A DNA stretch of 44,071 bases from CAZDWZ01 sp964509425 (GTDB taxonomy: Bacteria > Bdellovibrionota_C > UBA2361 > SZUA-149 > CAZDWZ01). A model generated the notes under the pieces. The model searched no databases, had not been told where the DNA came from, and saw only the letters and a list, made by a program, of their open reading frames with translations. The stretch spans positions 1-44,071 of the forward strand of contig CAZDWZ010000027.1 of the NCBI GenBank assembly GCA_964509425.1. The letters are read 5' to 3'. This document shows, in pieces, positions 1 through 7,990 of this stretch; positions within the stretch are counted from its first letter, which is position 1; each line of letters starts with the position of its first letter. The position numbers were made by a program, and so were the translations under genes.

Positions 1-268
<268 letters not shown>

Positions 269-540
269 CTTTCTTCTTCTTTTCTAGACACGAATACGAA
301 CCTTAGCTCTTTGAGCTAAGACGAGTTGAAGTGCAGAGAATAAGGTCAGAGGAAAAGCTCTTAAGTTTCGCTCTAGATATGAGAAATATCTTGGTTCGGA
401 TAATTATATAAAGTCTGATTCACCTGCGGGGTGACATCAGCATTGATGAAGAAGTGTTCTTCGGAAACGAAGAATAAATTTTACGCTCGTCTATCGGTAA
501 GAAGTTGATTCTCAGTTGAGAAACACATATACCAAGAGTT
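269..540 (+). other. 23S-5S internal transcribed spacer
   Basis: About 270 bases separate the 23S tail from 5S. I see no tRNA gene in it. It begins with a T/C-rich stretch and contains no convincing open reading frame. The minus-strand open frame here runs straight through the 5S gene and is not a gene. It is presumably processed out of the rRNA precursor. Confidence 0.8.
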
Positions 541-651
541 TCCTGGCGGCTTTAGCGGAAGGGTCACACCTGATCCCATACCGAACTCAGAAGTTAAGCC
601 TTCCAGCGCCGATGATACTATCATTGATGGGAAAGTAGGTCGCTGCCAGGA
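541..651 (+). rRNA. rrf: 5S ribosomal RNA
   Basis: The ends pair as the closing helix (TCCTGGC at the start, GCCAGGA at the end). The internal CCCATACCGAACTCAGAAGT block is the classical 5S loop B/helix III sequence, and AAAGTAGGTCGCTGCCAGG is the usual 3' end. The length of 111 bases is normal for a short bacterial 5S. A run of T and then a strong terminator follow. Confidence 0.96.
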
Positions 652-664
652 TTTTTTTTCTACT

Positions 665-710
665 AAGCCGGTTTGTTCACGAAGAGTGAGCAAACCGGCT
701 TTTTCTTTTT
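665..710 (+). terminator. Rho-independent terminator of the rRNA operon
   Basis: The arms AAGCCGGTTTGTTCAC and GTGAGCAAACCGGCTT form a stem of about 16 base pairs with one mismatch. It is followed by TTTCTTTTT. It sits 14 bases after 5S and ends the rRNA transcript. Confidence 0.92.
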
Positions 711-831
711 GTGCCCACGCGGAAGCGCTCAGAAACGTAGCGCAATGCGAAGCGAGCGCAGCGCTGATCCGGCGAGCTCACGCCGGCAAGTGGAATCACG
801 AAAACGGAACTCCCTTCTACCAACCCCTTCT

Positions 832-973
832 CCAGAGGTTATTTAGGTCTGGATTTGTTGGCGAACCGAGGCGCGGAAATTCCGAGCAGCGGAGTGTGCT
901 ACCGCACATGAGCAGCACAGGAATCTTCCGCAACGAAGGATCGGCGGCAAAGCCGGAGCTAAATAGCCTCTGG
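832..973. repeat. 142-base nested inverted-repeat segment inside the duplicated 5S unit
   Basis: The ends are near-perfect inverted repeats: CCAGAGGTTATTTAG at 832-846 and CTAAATAGCCTCTGG at 959-973 match at 14 of 15 positions. Inside, GCGGAAATTCC and GGAATCTTCCGC form a second pair of arms, so the whole segment can fold into one long stem-loop. There is no credible reading frame. It lies directly before the truncated 5S copy, as if it replaced that copy's 5' part. It could be a small non-autonomous insertion or a structured RNA; the sequence alone does not decide. Confidence 0.6.
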
Positions 974-974
974 C

Positions 975-1054
975 TGAGCCCATACCGAACTCAGAAGGAA
1001 GCCTTCCAGCGCCGATGATACTATCATTGATGGGAAAGTAGGTCGCTGCCAGGA
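975..1054 (+). pseudogene. Truncated duplicate of the 5S rRNA gene
   Basis: From CCCATACCGAACTCAGAAG to GCTGCCAGGA this repeats the 3' two thirds of the 5S gene at 541-651, including the T-run that follows. The 5' third, with the pairing half of the closing helix, is missing. AAGTTAAGCC of the intact gene is changed here to AAGGAAGCC-like sequence with one base lost. It cannot fold as normal 5S and is a pseudogene produced by tandem duplication. Confidence 0.88.
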
Positions 1055-1063
1055 TTTTTTTTC

Positions 1064-1115
1064 ATCTTTTCTAAAAGTTAGACGCCGTAATCGGCGACTA
1101 ACTTTTAGAAAAGAT
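1064..1115. repeat. Perfect 18-bp inverted repeat with inner hairpin
   Basis: The arm at 1064-1081 (ATCTTTTCTAAAAGTTAG) is repeated exactly in inverse at 1098-1115. The 16-base spacer itself holds CGCCG-TAAT-CGGCG. The result is an almost continuous hairpin of about 23 base pairs just after the 5S pseudogene. There is no T-run immediately after it, so it is not a typical terminator. Confidence 0.85.
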
Positions 1116-1123
1116 TAATCCCC

Positions 1124-1195
1124 CGTAGCTTTAGCGAAGGGGGATCACCAAAGCCGGTTCGCCCACGAAAGTGAGCAACCGGTTTTTTCTTTTTG
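1124..1195 (+). terminator. Second copy of the rRNA terminator, preceded by a 5S-like scrap
   Basis: AAAGCCGGTTCGCCCAC, GAAA, GTGAGCAACCGGTTTTTTC repeats the terminator at 665-710 with some divergence and ends in T-rich sequence. Just before it, GTAGCTTTAGCGAAGGGGGATCACC resembles the 5' end of 5S (GGCTTTAGCGGAAGGGTCACACC). A third, very short 5S remnant may therefore precede it. The GCGCAATGCGAAGC sequence that follows the first terminator also recurs here, which supports a tandem duplication of the whole 5S-terminator unit. Confidence 0.7.
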
Positions 1196-1375
1196 CGCAA
1201 TGCGAAGCAAGCGCAGGATTCAAATTCCTCCTTCCTCAACCTTTACTTTACAAAATAACAGCGGTAAATTCGCGCGCGCCTTCGCGCTACCAATTCCCTA
1301 TATTCTCGAAGCGCAGAAAGTCGCCGCAGCCGCTCTTTTTTTCTTCTCCAATTTGTTCCCTCGACCTCGGTTCCT

Positions 1376-1396
1376 GAGGTGAATTGTCTTCACCTC
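1376..1396. repeat. Hairpin upstream of the high-GC gene
   Basis: GAGGTGAA and TTCACCTC are exact inverted repeats of 8 bases separated by five. It lies about 75 bases before the start of the foreign-looking gene at 1473. Confidence 0.6.
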
Positions 1397-1472
1397 GGGG
1401 AGTGATGCAAAAGGTTGCAACCTCCGACCGCCAATCGCACGGCATGCGATCCTCTGACCGGTAAGGAGCAGT

Positions 1473-2285
1473 ATGATCGGTGAGTTCTTGCGTCGCCACT
1501 CGTGGGCGGCGCGCCCGACCGTAGCGCTGCGCTTCAACCCGAGCCTCGGGCAGGCGCACCAAGTCTTCCAGCACTCGGCCGCGTACTCGTTCTCGAACTT
1601 CAGGGCGAGCGGCTACTGGTGCGTCGAAGCCACGACCGGGGACCTCCACCCGAACGACTTCGACCTGACGAACCCCCACAACGTCGGGATGCTGCAGGGG
1701 CCGGAAACGTTCGACCCCGCGACCGACGACCAGAGCTACGAGTTCATGGCCTTCCGCGGCGTCGCTTCGCCGGCCGAGTCGGCGGAGTGGATCGGGAAGG
1801 AGCATGCCCCGAGCTGGCACCCGTCCCGCGAGTCCTACAAGTCGAAGGGACTGATTCACGTCCGGAAGATCCGCGGCGGGAAGTCCCTCGGCTGGGGAGA
1901 GGGCCGCGGGGTGGAGTCGATCGCGCACTTCTGGGGCGGCACGACCCTCGAGGGCGCGGGCAGCGTGGACCCGCTGCTCCTTCGCCGGGGCGGTCAGGCC
2001 CCGGTCGTCTTCGCCTTCCAAGGGCCGCGCTCGGACGACGCCCCGCTGCCGCCGATGTTCATGGTGATCGTCCCCGCTGGCCGGCTGCTCTGGACGGGCG
2101 AGCCGATCCTCTCGGTCACGTCCGGCGGGGTGCGGCTCGAGGTCCGGCGCTGCGAGTACAAGGACGCCGTCGAGTTCCACCTGCTGACCGGTGACGCGAT
2201 GCTGGGCGAGTGGGACTGGCTGCCGCGCGGGGCGAAGGAGCTGGCGGACCCGATGCTCTGGCAGCTCAGCATGCCGGCGGGGTGA
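1473..2285 (+). CDS. High-GC hypothetical protein (270 aa)
   Basis: I do not recognise this protein. It starts with ATG 8 bases after TAAGGAG, a good ribosome binding site. Third codon positions are almost all G or C, clearly unlike the neighbouring genes, so it looks recently transferred. The protein is soluble-looking, without signal peptide or membrane segment, and rich in Trp, Gly and charged residues. A long antisense frame also stays open because of the composition, but it has no ribosome binding site. A 12-bp hairpin follows the stop. The gene shares these traits with the high-GC genes at 31745 and 35053. Confidence 0.75.
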   Translation: MIGEFLRRHSWAARPTVALRFNPSLGQAHQVFQHSAAYSFSNFRASGYWCVEATTGDLHPNDFDLTNPHNVGMLQGPETFDPATDDQSYEFMAFRGVASPAESAEWIGKEHAPSWHPSRESYKSKGLIHVRKIRGGKSLGWGEGRGVESIAHFWGGTTLEGAGSVDPLLLRRGGQAPVVFAFQGPRSDDAPLPPMFMVIVPAGRLLWTGEPILSVTSGGVRLEVRRCEYKDAVEFHLLTGDAMLGEWDWLPRGAKELADPMLWQLSMPAG

Positions 2286-2326
2286 ACGAGTCGGGGTAGT
2301 TCTTCAGCCGCTGAACTTTGAAAGGG

Positions 2327-2360
2327 CGCACGGGAGGTTGATCGCATCACCTCCCGTGCG
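2327..2360 (+). terminator. Strong hairpin after the high-GC gene
   Basis: CGCACGGGAGGT (2327-2338) and ACCTCCCGTGCG (2349-2360) are perfect 12-bp arms with a 10-base loop, 42 bases after the stop codon. No T-run follows, so it may act as an RNA-stabilising end or a cassette boundary rather than a classical terminator. Confidence 0.7.
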
Positions 2361-2462
2361 TCTGCGTAGTCACGCGGTCTGCCGCGTGTATTCGATCCAA
2401 ATTGGCTTTTTGTTTTTGTGGCGATGGGTCATGCTGTTCGAGGAGGAACGCACTTATCTCTT

Positions 2463-2774
2463 ATGGCCGAAGAACCAAGTATTCGTCCGATAGTTTCGTT
2501 TGCGAATGCCTTGCTTCACGCGGGCGCACTGCTGCTTCTCTTTTTGATTTTTGTGCCGCTCAATCATGTCGTTTATCCCGGTTGGACTCCTTTTCTTACT
2601 ATTTGTAGCTGGGCGTTTTTGACTCTTGGATCTGTTGTTCGCGTGTTCTTTGTTCGGGATCGCGTGACGATCTATGCGGTTTTAGTTTGGGTGGGGATGG
2701 GGGTGTTTTTGGGTGGGTATTTGGTGGGGGTGGGGTATGCGCCGGGGACGTCGTCTCTTCAGACGACCAATTAA
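2463..2774 (+). CDS. Small membrane protein, hypothetical
   Basis: The protein is about 103 residues from the ATG at 2463 (MAEEPSIRP). In-frame GTG and ATG codons at 2418 and 2424 would add 15 or 13 residues. AGGAGG at 2441-2446 is further from the ATG than usual, so the start is uncertain. Three hydrophobic stretches are visible: residues about 12-35 (ending in FVPLNHVVY), 40-60 and 68-92 (very rich in Gly and Val). It is probably a three-helix inner-membrane protein. Function is unknown, and its DNA has a striking G-rich run near 2690-2745. Confidence 0.55.
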   Translation: MAEEPSIRPIVSFANALLHAGALLLLFLIFVPLNHVVYPGWTPFLTICSWAFLTLGSVVRVFFVRDRVTIYAVLVWVGMGVFLGGYLVGVGYAPGTSSLQTTN

Positions 2775-2886
2775 CTGAGACGAGCGAAATAGCCTTCGAT
2801 AAATTACTCCACATAGACTGCTCCAATTCGACTTTTCAAAATAGCTATCCTACAGCTCATCAGGAACGATTCGAGGAGGCCCCGTT

Positions 2887-3195
2887 ATGTACGTTGTGCC
2901 CGTCCGCCTGATCGCTGCTTTTCTACTTTTACTCACATCATCATGCGCCGCCGCTAGCTTTCGTGCTCAACAGGCTCGAGAGCGCGGAGACCTATGCGAA
3001 TTCTGCAAAATCAGCGCCGATGCCGCGGAGAGTGACCCACGATCTCAGAACGATTTGGGGATTTGCCATCACGAAGGTTACTGCGGATATGTGAAGAATC
3101 AAGAGCTCGCGGTTGCGAACTATCGTGAGGCTGCGAGGTGGGACATTGAAGAGGCGAAACAGAATTTGCTTTCGCTTGGAATTCAACCGCGATGA
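2887..3195 (+). CDS. Sel1-like repeat lipoprotein (102 aa)
   Basis: GAGGAGG precedes the ATG by a normal distance. The N-terminus is a signal sequence ending in LLTSSC, a plausible lipobox, so the mature protein is probably membrane-anchored by lipid. The rest carries a Sel1/TPR-like unit: DPRSQNDLGICHHEGYCGY, then AVANYREAARWDIEEAKQNL. Two extra Cys pairs (CEFC, C..GYC) are present. Its stop codon overlaps the next start (ATGA), so the SEC-C/HNH-like gene is translationally coupled to it. A longer paralogue is at 24522. Sel1 proteins are usually protein-protein adaptors; the specific role here is unknown. Confidence 0.8.
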   Translation: MYVVPVRLIAAFLLLLTSSCAAASFRAQQARERGDLCEFCKISADAAESDPRSQNDLGICHHEGYCGYVKNQELAVANYREAARWDIEEAKQNLLSLGIQPR

Positions 3196-4292
3196 CGAAG
3201 ATAAAGCCGAAAGACCTCTGTTGGTGCGGATCAAAACGACGCTACAAGAGCTGTCATATGCATCGCGACGCTGCTCGACCTCCAACTTACGGAGAATTTC
3301 TGGACGCAAAGCGAAAAGCGTTCCGGAACAAAACGTGTATGCATCCTAACGCGAGCGCCGCGAATTGCAATTCAAAGATTGCCGCGCATACAATTCAGCG
3401 AAGTCGAGTTTTAGAATCGATCGCTGTAGATGGCCATGTCTTAACGCCGGACTTAGACTCCGAAAATCCAGATCGCCCGCCAAGACCAATATTGAGAGAA
3501 GTCGGAATTAGAAACGCCTCTACGTTTTTTGGCTTTTGTGGTGTCCATGACAATGAGCTGTTTCGAGCAGTTGAAGTCGATGAGTTTGAACTTAGTCGTC
3601 GAAATGCATTTCTCCTCACCTATCGTGCGATTTGCCATGAGCTTTATCTTAAGCGAGCAGCCCGGGAGTTTATTCCCTTCCTTCGCAATCTTGAAATCGG
3701 AATGGAAATTGAACCGCGAATTGAATTCGCAGAACAAACGGACGGATATGAAGTCGGAGTAAGTTCTGCAATTCGTGAACTCGAACGAACTAAAGCTGAA
3801 TTGGACAGGATGTTGCTCGCCGAGCAATTTGATTCTTGTAACTACTACGCAATTACTTCGACTGCGCTGCCAGAGTATGTTTGTTCTGGGATAACACAAG
3901 TATTGTATGACTTTGATGGCGCCCCGCTGCAGGATCTGGGAGATCTACTTAATCCAGCTGAGTGGATTGCATTCAATTCGATCGTTTCGGCCCAGCGGAA
4001 TCTCATTATTCTTTCGTGGATCGGAGAGTCGTCTGTCACTCGACGTTTGCAATCATCGCTAGAGCGGCAAGACGATGATGTGTTGCCAGACAAACTACTA
4101 AGATTTGCATTTGAAAACTTTGCCAACATCTATTTCGCCAGCACCTGGTGGAATCATTTGGATCAAAATCAAAGATTAATTGTCCTAGACGCAATCCGGA
4201 CCGTTCATGGCTTTCACCCAGATCATAAGTTCTTCTGGCCGACGCCGTTCCTTGTGAGCCGAACGACAATCGCCACGCGCGTACACTCGTGA
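3192..4292 (+). CDS. SEC-C motif, HNH-like zinc protein (366 aa)
   Basis: Residues 10-22 form a SEC-C zinc motif (C-x-C-G-S, then YKSCH). It is followed by a second metal-binding block: C49, H51, C59 and the AHTIQRS segment near 65-71, then FFGFCGVHDN at 113-121. The arrangement resembles an HNH-type nuclease or zinc-binding core; nuclease activity is inference. The remaining 240 residues are helical and unrecognised. The gene starts inside the stop codon of the Sel1-like lipoprotein (4-base overlap). Proteins of this look occur in phage-defence neighbourhoods, which fits the nuclease-like gene downstream. No signal peptide, so it is cytoplasmic. Confidence 0.72.
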   Translation: MTKIKPKDLCWCGSKRRYKSCHMHRDAARPPTYGEFLDAKRKAFRNKTCMHPNASAANCNSKIAAHTIQRSRVLESIAVDGHVLTPDLDSENPDRPPRPILREVGIRNASTFFGFCGVHDNELFRAVEVDEFELSRRNAFLLTYRAICHELYLKRAAREFIPFLRNLEIGMEIEPRIEFAEQTDGYEVGVSSAIRELERTKAELDRMLLAEQFDSCNYYAITSTALPEYVCSGITQVLYDFDGAPLQDLGDLLNPAEWIAFNSIVSAQRNLIILSWIGESSVTRRLQSSLERQDDDVLPDKLLRFAFENFANIYFASTWWNHLDQNQRLIVLDAIRTVHGFHPDHKFFWPTPFLVSRTTIATRVHS

Positions 4293-4383
4293 ATTTTGTG
4301 CTGAATAGTTATTTACACACGAAATGGTTTCGGCTGATCCTTGAGAGACTTTCAAACTTTCCCTAGGCAACCGGAGAAACGCG

Positions 4384-5319
4384 ATGGCAAGAAACACTGG
4401 GCGGGAGTTACAAGATATCGTGGCCACGATCGAAGGGATTTTGATTCCAAAAGGATTCTCACTCGAAACAAATCGAGTTGAATATTCAAATGGCCGTCCT
4501 ATCGCGGAATTCGACGTCGAAGTAATGGGAACTGTTGGAACGGCTGATTTAAGCTGGTTAATCGAATGCAGAGATCGTCCTTCCGAGGGTCCGGCGCCCG
4601 GTTCGTGGATAGAGCAGCTTGTCAGTCGTCGATCCCGCTTTGGATACAGCGCCGTGATGGCAGTATCCACGACAGGTTTTGCGGAGGGCGCGCGTGAATA
4701 CGCTGTTAGAGAAGGGATAGACCTTCGCGAGGTGCAGGAAGTCGATGAGCAAAGCCTGTCGGGATGGCTTCTCACGAGTGGAATGCTCGTTTACGAGCAT
4801 GTTTATTCGATAACAGATGCGCAACTGATCCTGCGCGGCGACGGGAGAACTAAAGAGCGAAACGTTTTGAGCGAGCGACTCAAGAACGTCAACATTAATG
4901 AGCCCATTTTAAGGGCTAGTGACACCGGAGCTATGGTTCGGGCTTCCGAAGTCTTGGCGACACACGCGCCCACGATTCTGGAAGACCAGATAAGCCAGAT
5001 CGCGACTGGAGAAAGCTTGGATATTGCAGTTCGCGTGGACTTTCCTTTCGATAATTCGCATTTTGTGGTGGACACAAAGGATGGAGCGATAAGAATTGAC
5101 GAGATCTTAATACTTGGAAATGTCACCAAGAAGGAGAAGTTCTCTGAGTTCAACTCGAGAGTGCATTACAAAAAGTTAGCTGATAAGGGAAAGCCAATTT
5201 CCCAATCGGCGATGGCGGTCTTCGACTCTTTCCAAGGAAAATTTGCTGTCGAATTACACAATATTCGAAGCACTGGCGAAACACATGTAGTCCTGCGCAA
5301 GATTGCAGACAATCAATGA
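4384..5319 (+). CDS. PD-(D/E)XK (Mrr-like) restriction endonuclease-fold protein
   Basis: The first 120 residues look like a PD-(D/E)XK nuclease core: helix at 8-24, then D44-V-E46 in a strand, then LIECR (E61-x-R63) and the GYSAVMAVSTTGFAEGAREYA segment typical of Mrr-type folds. The usual catalytic Lys is Arg here, which may weaken or alter activity. The C-terminal 190 residues are unrecognised. GGAG lies 7 bases before the ATG. It follows the SEC-C/HNH-like gene on the same strand after a 91-base gap, so co-transcription is possible. Defence role is inferred from fold and context. Confidence 0.68.
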   Translation: MARNTGRELQDIVATIEGILIPKGFSLETNRVEYSNGRPIAEFDVEVMGTVGTADLSWLIECRDRPSEGPAPGSWIEQLVSRRSRFGYSAVMAVSTTGFAEGAREYAVREGIDLREVQEVDEQSLSGWLLTSGMLVYEHVYSITDAQLILRGDGRTKERNVLSERLKNVNINEPILRASDTGAMVRASEVLATHAPTILEDQISQIATGESLDIAVRVDFPFDNSHFVVDTKDGAIRIDEILILGNVTKKEKFSEFNSRVHYKKLADKGKPISQSAMAVFDSFQGKFAVELHNIRSTGETHVVLRKIADNQ

Positions 5320-5538
5320 AGGTCAAACGCTTCACGGCCGCAAAGCACAAAAGACAAGCGAATGGAAAACTCTGAAGAAGTGAAAGGCTTGATAGCGTCA
5401 GTTCGCTATGCGAGATATTTTTCAGAGCCGGTAGCCGCAGATGAAGAGTAGATTCTGCAAGTTGGTTCAACTTGTCGTCGATTCTTATTTACAATCGGGA
5501 AATTTCAACGGTGCGTCGCTTCATCGCTTGCAAATCGC

Positions 5539-6906
5539 TCACTTCCCCGCAATTTCTAGGGGATCTCGGGCCAATGGATTCGAACCGACCCAGTGAAGAG
5601 ACTGCGCTAATGAGCGGTGAGCCAAGTTCTCTGCGTAACTCGCGAGGTTCGACCAATCATGCCCAGATTTTTGGCTCGTGCCGTGAAGCGCGCGACTACG
5701 ACCCTCTCGATAAATTTCCGAGACAATCTGCTTGATTGTACTTCCATCTACAAGAAACGCGTCATTTTCATCGTATCCTAGCTGCGTTTTTATCAATCTC
5801 AATATTCCCCAATCCATCCTGCCCCGTGAGAGCGTATCGAGGCAGGACGCAAATTTAACGACGGCGAGCATAGGAAGGGTCTCTCGACTTGCTTCGTGCA
5901 ACCATATCAGCGCTAGAATAAGCGCCTGCATCAGGTCGTCCCTCTGCCCAGATTGATTCGGATTTAGCAAGTACGTCAGTGCTTCACCCAGAGCGATGAA
6001 ATATGGTCGATGGTCCGACATTAGGCTCAACCAATCGGAATTGTGCATCTCTGGTCCATGCGGATGCTTAACCTTTGCCCATCCCCCTGAACCCACTTTT
6101 CCGTGAGATGATGAAAGGGTCGCGCGGACGTAGCTCGGACCGTCAAATTGCAGGTTCATTCCTTCGAGTGCTTTTGAAGGTTGCTCCCAAAAAATTGCAA
6201 TACCCATGAGAGCCAAACGTGCCGCCATCGCGGCCTTCTGCGTGCCGGTCTCGCCAATAAGTTCAGAAGTAGAAACAGTACAAACCGTTGATCTATCCGA
6301 GAAGGCCCGAAGAATCCCATGTTCTTGGTCGGTGTCCCGCGACGCCTTCCGCTTTGCTGGCTTCTTGCCGGCCCATGCGCTTTCAATTCGTCTGGCGGTT
6401 GTCGCCGAGATTTCGTTTTGCTTCAAAGTCCGTTTAACCCAGGCCAATCGAGGTTCGAATGAAACCGGACCGATTTCGAAGCGATCTACATCTTCTCTAA
6501 AAAGCGAACAGCCGAAATGGTGAGATCTTGGAGAAGAGCTCAAAGGGAGCTCCGCGATTCGCTGCCCAACATGCTTCAGTAGATCCGGCCCAATCACTCC
6601 AATATCCTCATCCAGATCGATTTGAATCAGTTTTTCTCCAAAGAATTCACGAATCGCGGCGTGGTACTGCGAATTTGAGATCGTGCCCGCGAGGCGAGGA
6701 TTTGCCTTCTTTAACTCATCGCCTATCGACCTAATTTTTTGATCAATGAGTTGAGAACTATAAATTGATTTTCCGTCTCCACTCGGCAGGGTGCACGGAA
6801 AGGGTGATCCTTTCATGGATTCTCGAAGCGGTTCCGCGGGCCCGTAAATTCGCCTAAGTTCCGCAACTATTTCCTTAATCGCTTCAGTCGGATTCGTGTA
6901 TGGCAT
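5539..6906 (-). CDS. Apea-like HEPN-domain protein (about 455 aa)
   Basis: The C-terminal quarter contains IYREGRSRALHG, an R-x4-H motif in the setting typical of HEPN domains of the Apea type. HEPN domains are usually RNA-binding or RNase domains in toxins and antiviral proteins. The N-terminal 300 residues have no clear motif, apart from a basic patch (KKPAKRKASR) near the middle. I used the ATG at 6906 (MPYTNPTEAI). The frame stays open up to a TTG at 7011, so the N-terminus could be 35 residues longer. It is divergent from the next gene, which also carries a HEPN-like motif. Confidence 0.68.
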   Translation of the reverse strand: MPYTNPTEAIKEIVAELRRIYGPAEPLRESMKGSPFPCTLPSGDGKSIYSSQLIDQKIRSIGDELKKANPRLAGTISNSQYHAAIREFFGEKLIQIDLDEDIGVIGPDLLKHVGQRIAELPLSSSPRSHHFGCSLFREDVDRFEIGPVSFEPRLAWVKRTLKQNEISATTARRIESAWAGKKPAKRKASRDTDQEHGILRAFSDRSTVCTVSTSELIGETGTQKAAMAARLALMGIAIFWEQPSKALEGMNLQFDGPSYVRATLSSSHGKVGSGGWAKVKHPHGPEMHNSDWLSLMSDHRPYFIALGEALTYLLNPNQSGQRDDLMQALILALIWLHEASRETLPMLAVVKFASCLDTLSRGRMDWGILRLIKTQLGYDENDAFLVDGSTIKQIVSEIYREGRSRALHGTSQKSGHDWSNLASYAENLAHRSLAQSLHWVGSNPLARDPLEIAGK

Positions 6907-7068
6907 TCTGTTTCCGTAAATGAGGCGCGAAGCCGCGTATACTTGGCAATGTAACGCCTGGAATCTAATTCTCTTCGATGGTACCGTATCTGCAGCCAGT
7001 CCGAGGATCAACAGTTCAGAACGCGAGAGATTCTTCGGCGCGGCTCAAACGATTTGGGAGGAAGGTCA

Positions 7069-7812
7069 ATGAAGATAGTCGGAATTTGCTTCTCAGGGAA
7101 AGAGTTTAAGGAACTTCCGAAGGAAATCGCCACTGCTTTCGTTCAATTTGGTCACTTTAGTAACGAGCTGACGTTCTTCTTCAGGTTGCTCAATATTTGT
7201 ATTCGAACCCCGGCAACTCAAGAAGTCGAGCGTGCCGCAAGCAGTTTTCACCTTTTGATGGTCACTAGATTGCTCGCTGGCAAATTGGCAGAGGGATGGA
7301 AAATGGTCCAAAGAACTTTTTATGGGTCAAAGGTGTCTCGTGAGTTCGAATCGTTGTTTAGCGAATCGGAAACCGAGAGCCTCTCTATGCTGAAGGACTA
7401 TTTTGGAAAGGGAAATATTCTAAAGAACATACGCAACGAATTTTCTTTTCACTATGGATCGGACGAGATTCAAAATCAGATCCAAGACGTTGAAGACGAG
7501 TATCGGTTTCATGTCTATCAAAGTTTGGGTCGCGCGAGCAGTTTCAACGGATACGCTGAGGACTTGGTTGCCAATTCGCTCCTACGTGTAATCCCGGGGC
7601 CTGACAGCGCCGCACGACTAAAAATTCTAATACAAGATGTTGTGCTGGTTTCCGAGAATTTCCAAGTTTTCTCGGGTGCTGTGCTTGAAAACATCGCTCG
7701 AAAATATCTGTCCCAATGCCTTGCTGGCTCAGAGATCGAAGAAATCGAGTTGCCGAATATAGCCAGGCTCTCTCAGCTACAATTTCCATTCTTCTACGAG
7801 GTCGACTCCTGA
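7069..7812 (+). CDS. HEPN-like hypothetical protein (247 aa)
   Basis: The start is the ATG at 7069 because GGGAGGAAGG lies just before it; an upstream TTG at 7054 overlaps that site. The protein is all-helical, with ILKNIRNEFSFHYGS near residue 120, an R-N-x4-H motif that fits the HEPN active site. It has no signal peptide or membrane segment. The two divergent starts (6906 or 7011, and 7069) suggest a shared bidirectional control region and a functional pairing with the Apea-like gene. An RNase toxin or abortive-infection role is inference only. Confidence 0.65.
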   Translation: MKIVGICFSGKEFKELPKEIATAFVQFGHFSNELTFFFRLLNICIRTPATQEVERAASSFHLLMVTRLLAGKLAEGWKMVQRTFYGSKVSREFESLFSESETESLSMLKDYFGKGNILKNIRNEFSFHYGSDEIQNQIQDVEDEYRFHVYQSLGRASSFNGYAEDLVANSLLRVIPGPDSAARLKILIQDVVLVSENFQVFSGAVLENIARKYLSQCLAGSEIEEIELPNIARLSQLQFPFFYEVDS

Positions 7813-7868
7813 TCTACGAATTCTCAAACACCTAGGTCGCGTTTATCTTGAGTGAGCTGCTCAAGATG
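7811..7868. repeat. TG-type terminal repeat plus ATCTTGAG palindrome
   Basis: TGATCTACGAATTCTCAAACA at 7810-7830 is one copy of a dispersed repeat that starts TG and ends CA, like an IS end. It is followed by ATCTTGAG and CTCAAGAT at 7845-7852 and 7860-7867, exact inverted arms related to the 47-base palindrome at 22750. Confidence 0.6.
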
Positions 7869-7990
7869 AGCCTGGTGCCATACAGAACGGACTGGAAATT
7901 TTTCTCTTGTATTGGATTTGAGTTAATCTAAGGTAAATTATCTGGCACGAACATAGGTCAAGAATTACAGATTTCAAGAGGAAATACTCG

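Noticed and set aside
269..540. tRNA gene in the 23S-5S spacer
   Set aside because: No cloverleaf or conserved TTC arm could be found.
481..1018. Open frames across the 5S region (minus 481-693, plus 686-1018)
   Set aside because: They read through 5S rRNA, its terminator and the 5S pseudogene, so they are not genes.
1287..2180. Long minus-strand frame (297 codons) opposite the high-GC gene
   Set aside because: Antisense openness caused by GC-rich codons; no ribosome binding site, low-complexity Arg/Pro/Asp-rich product.
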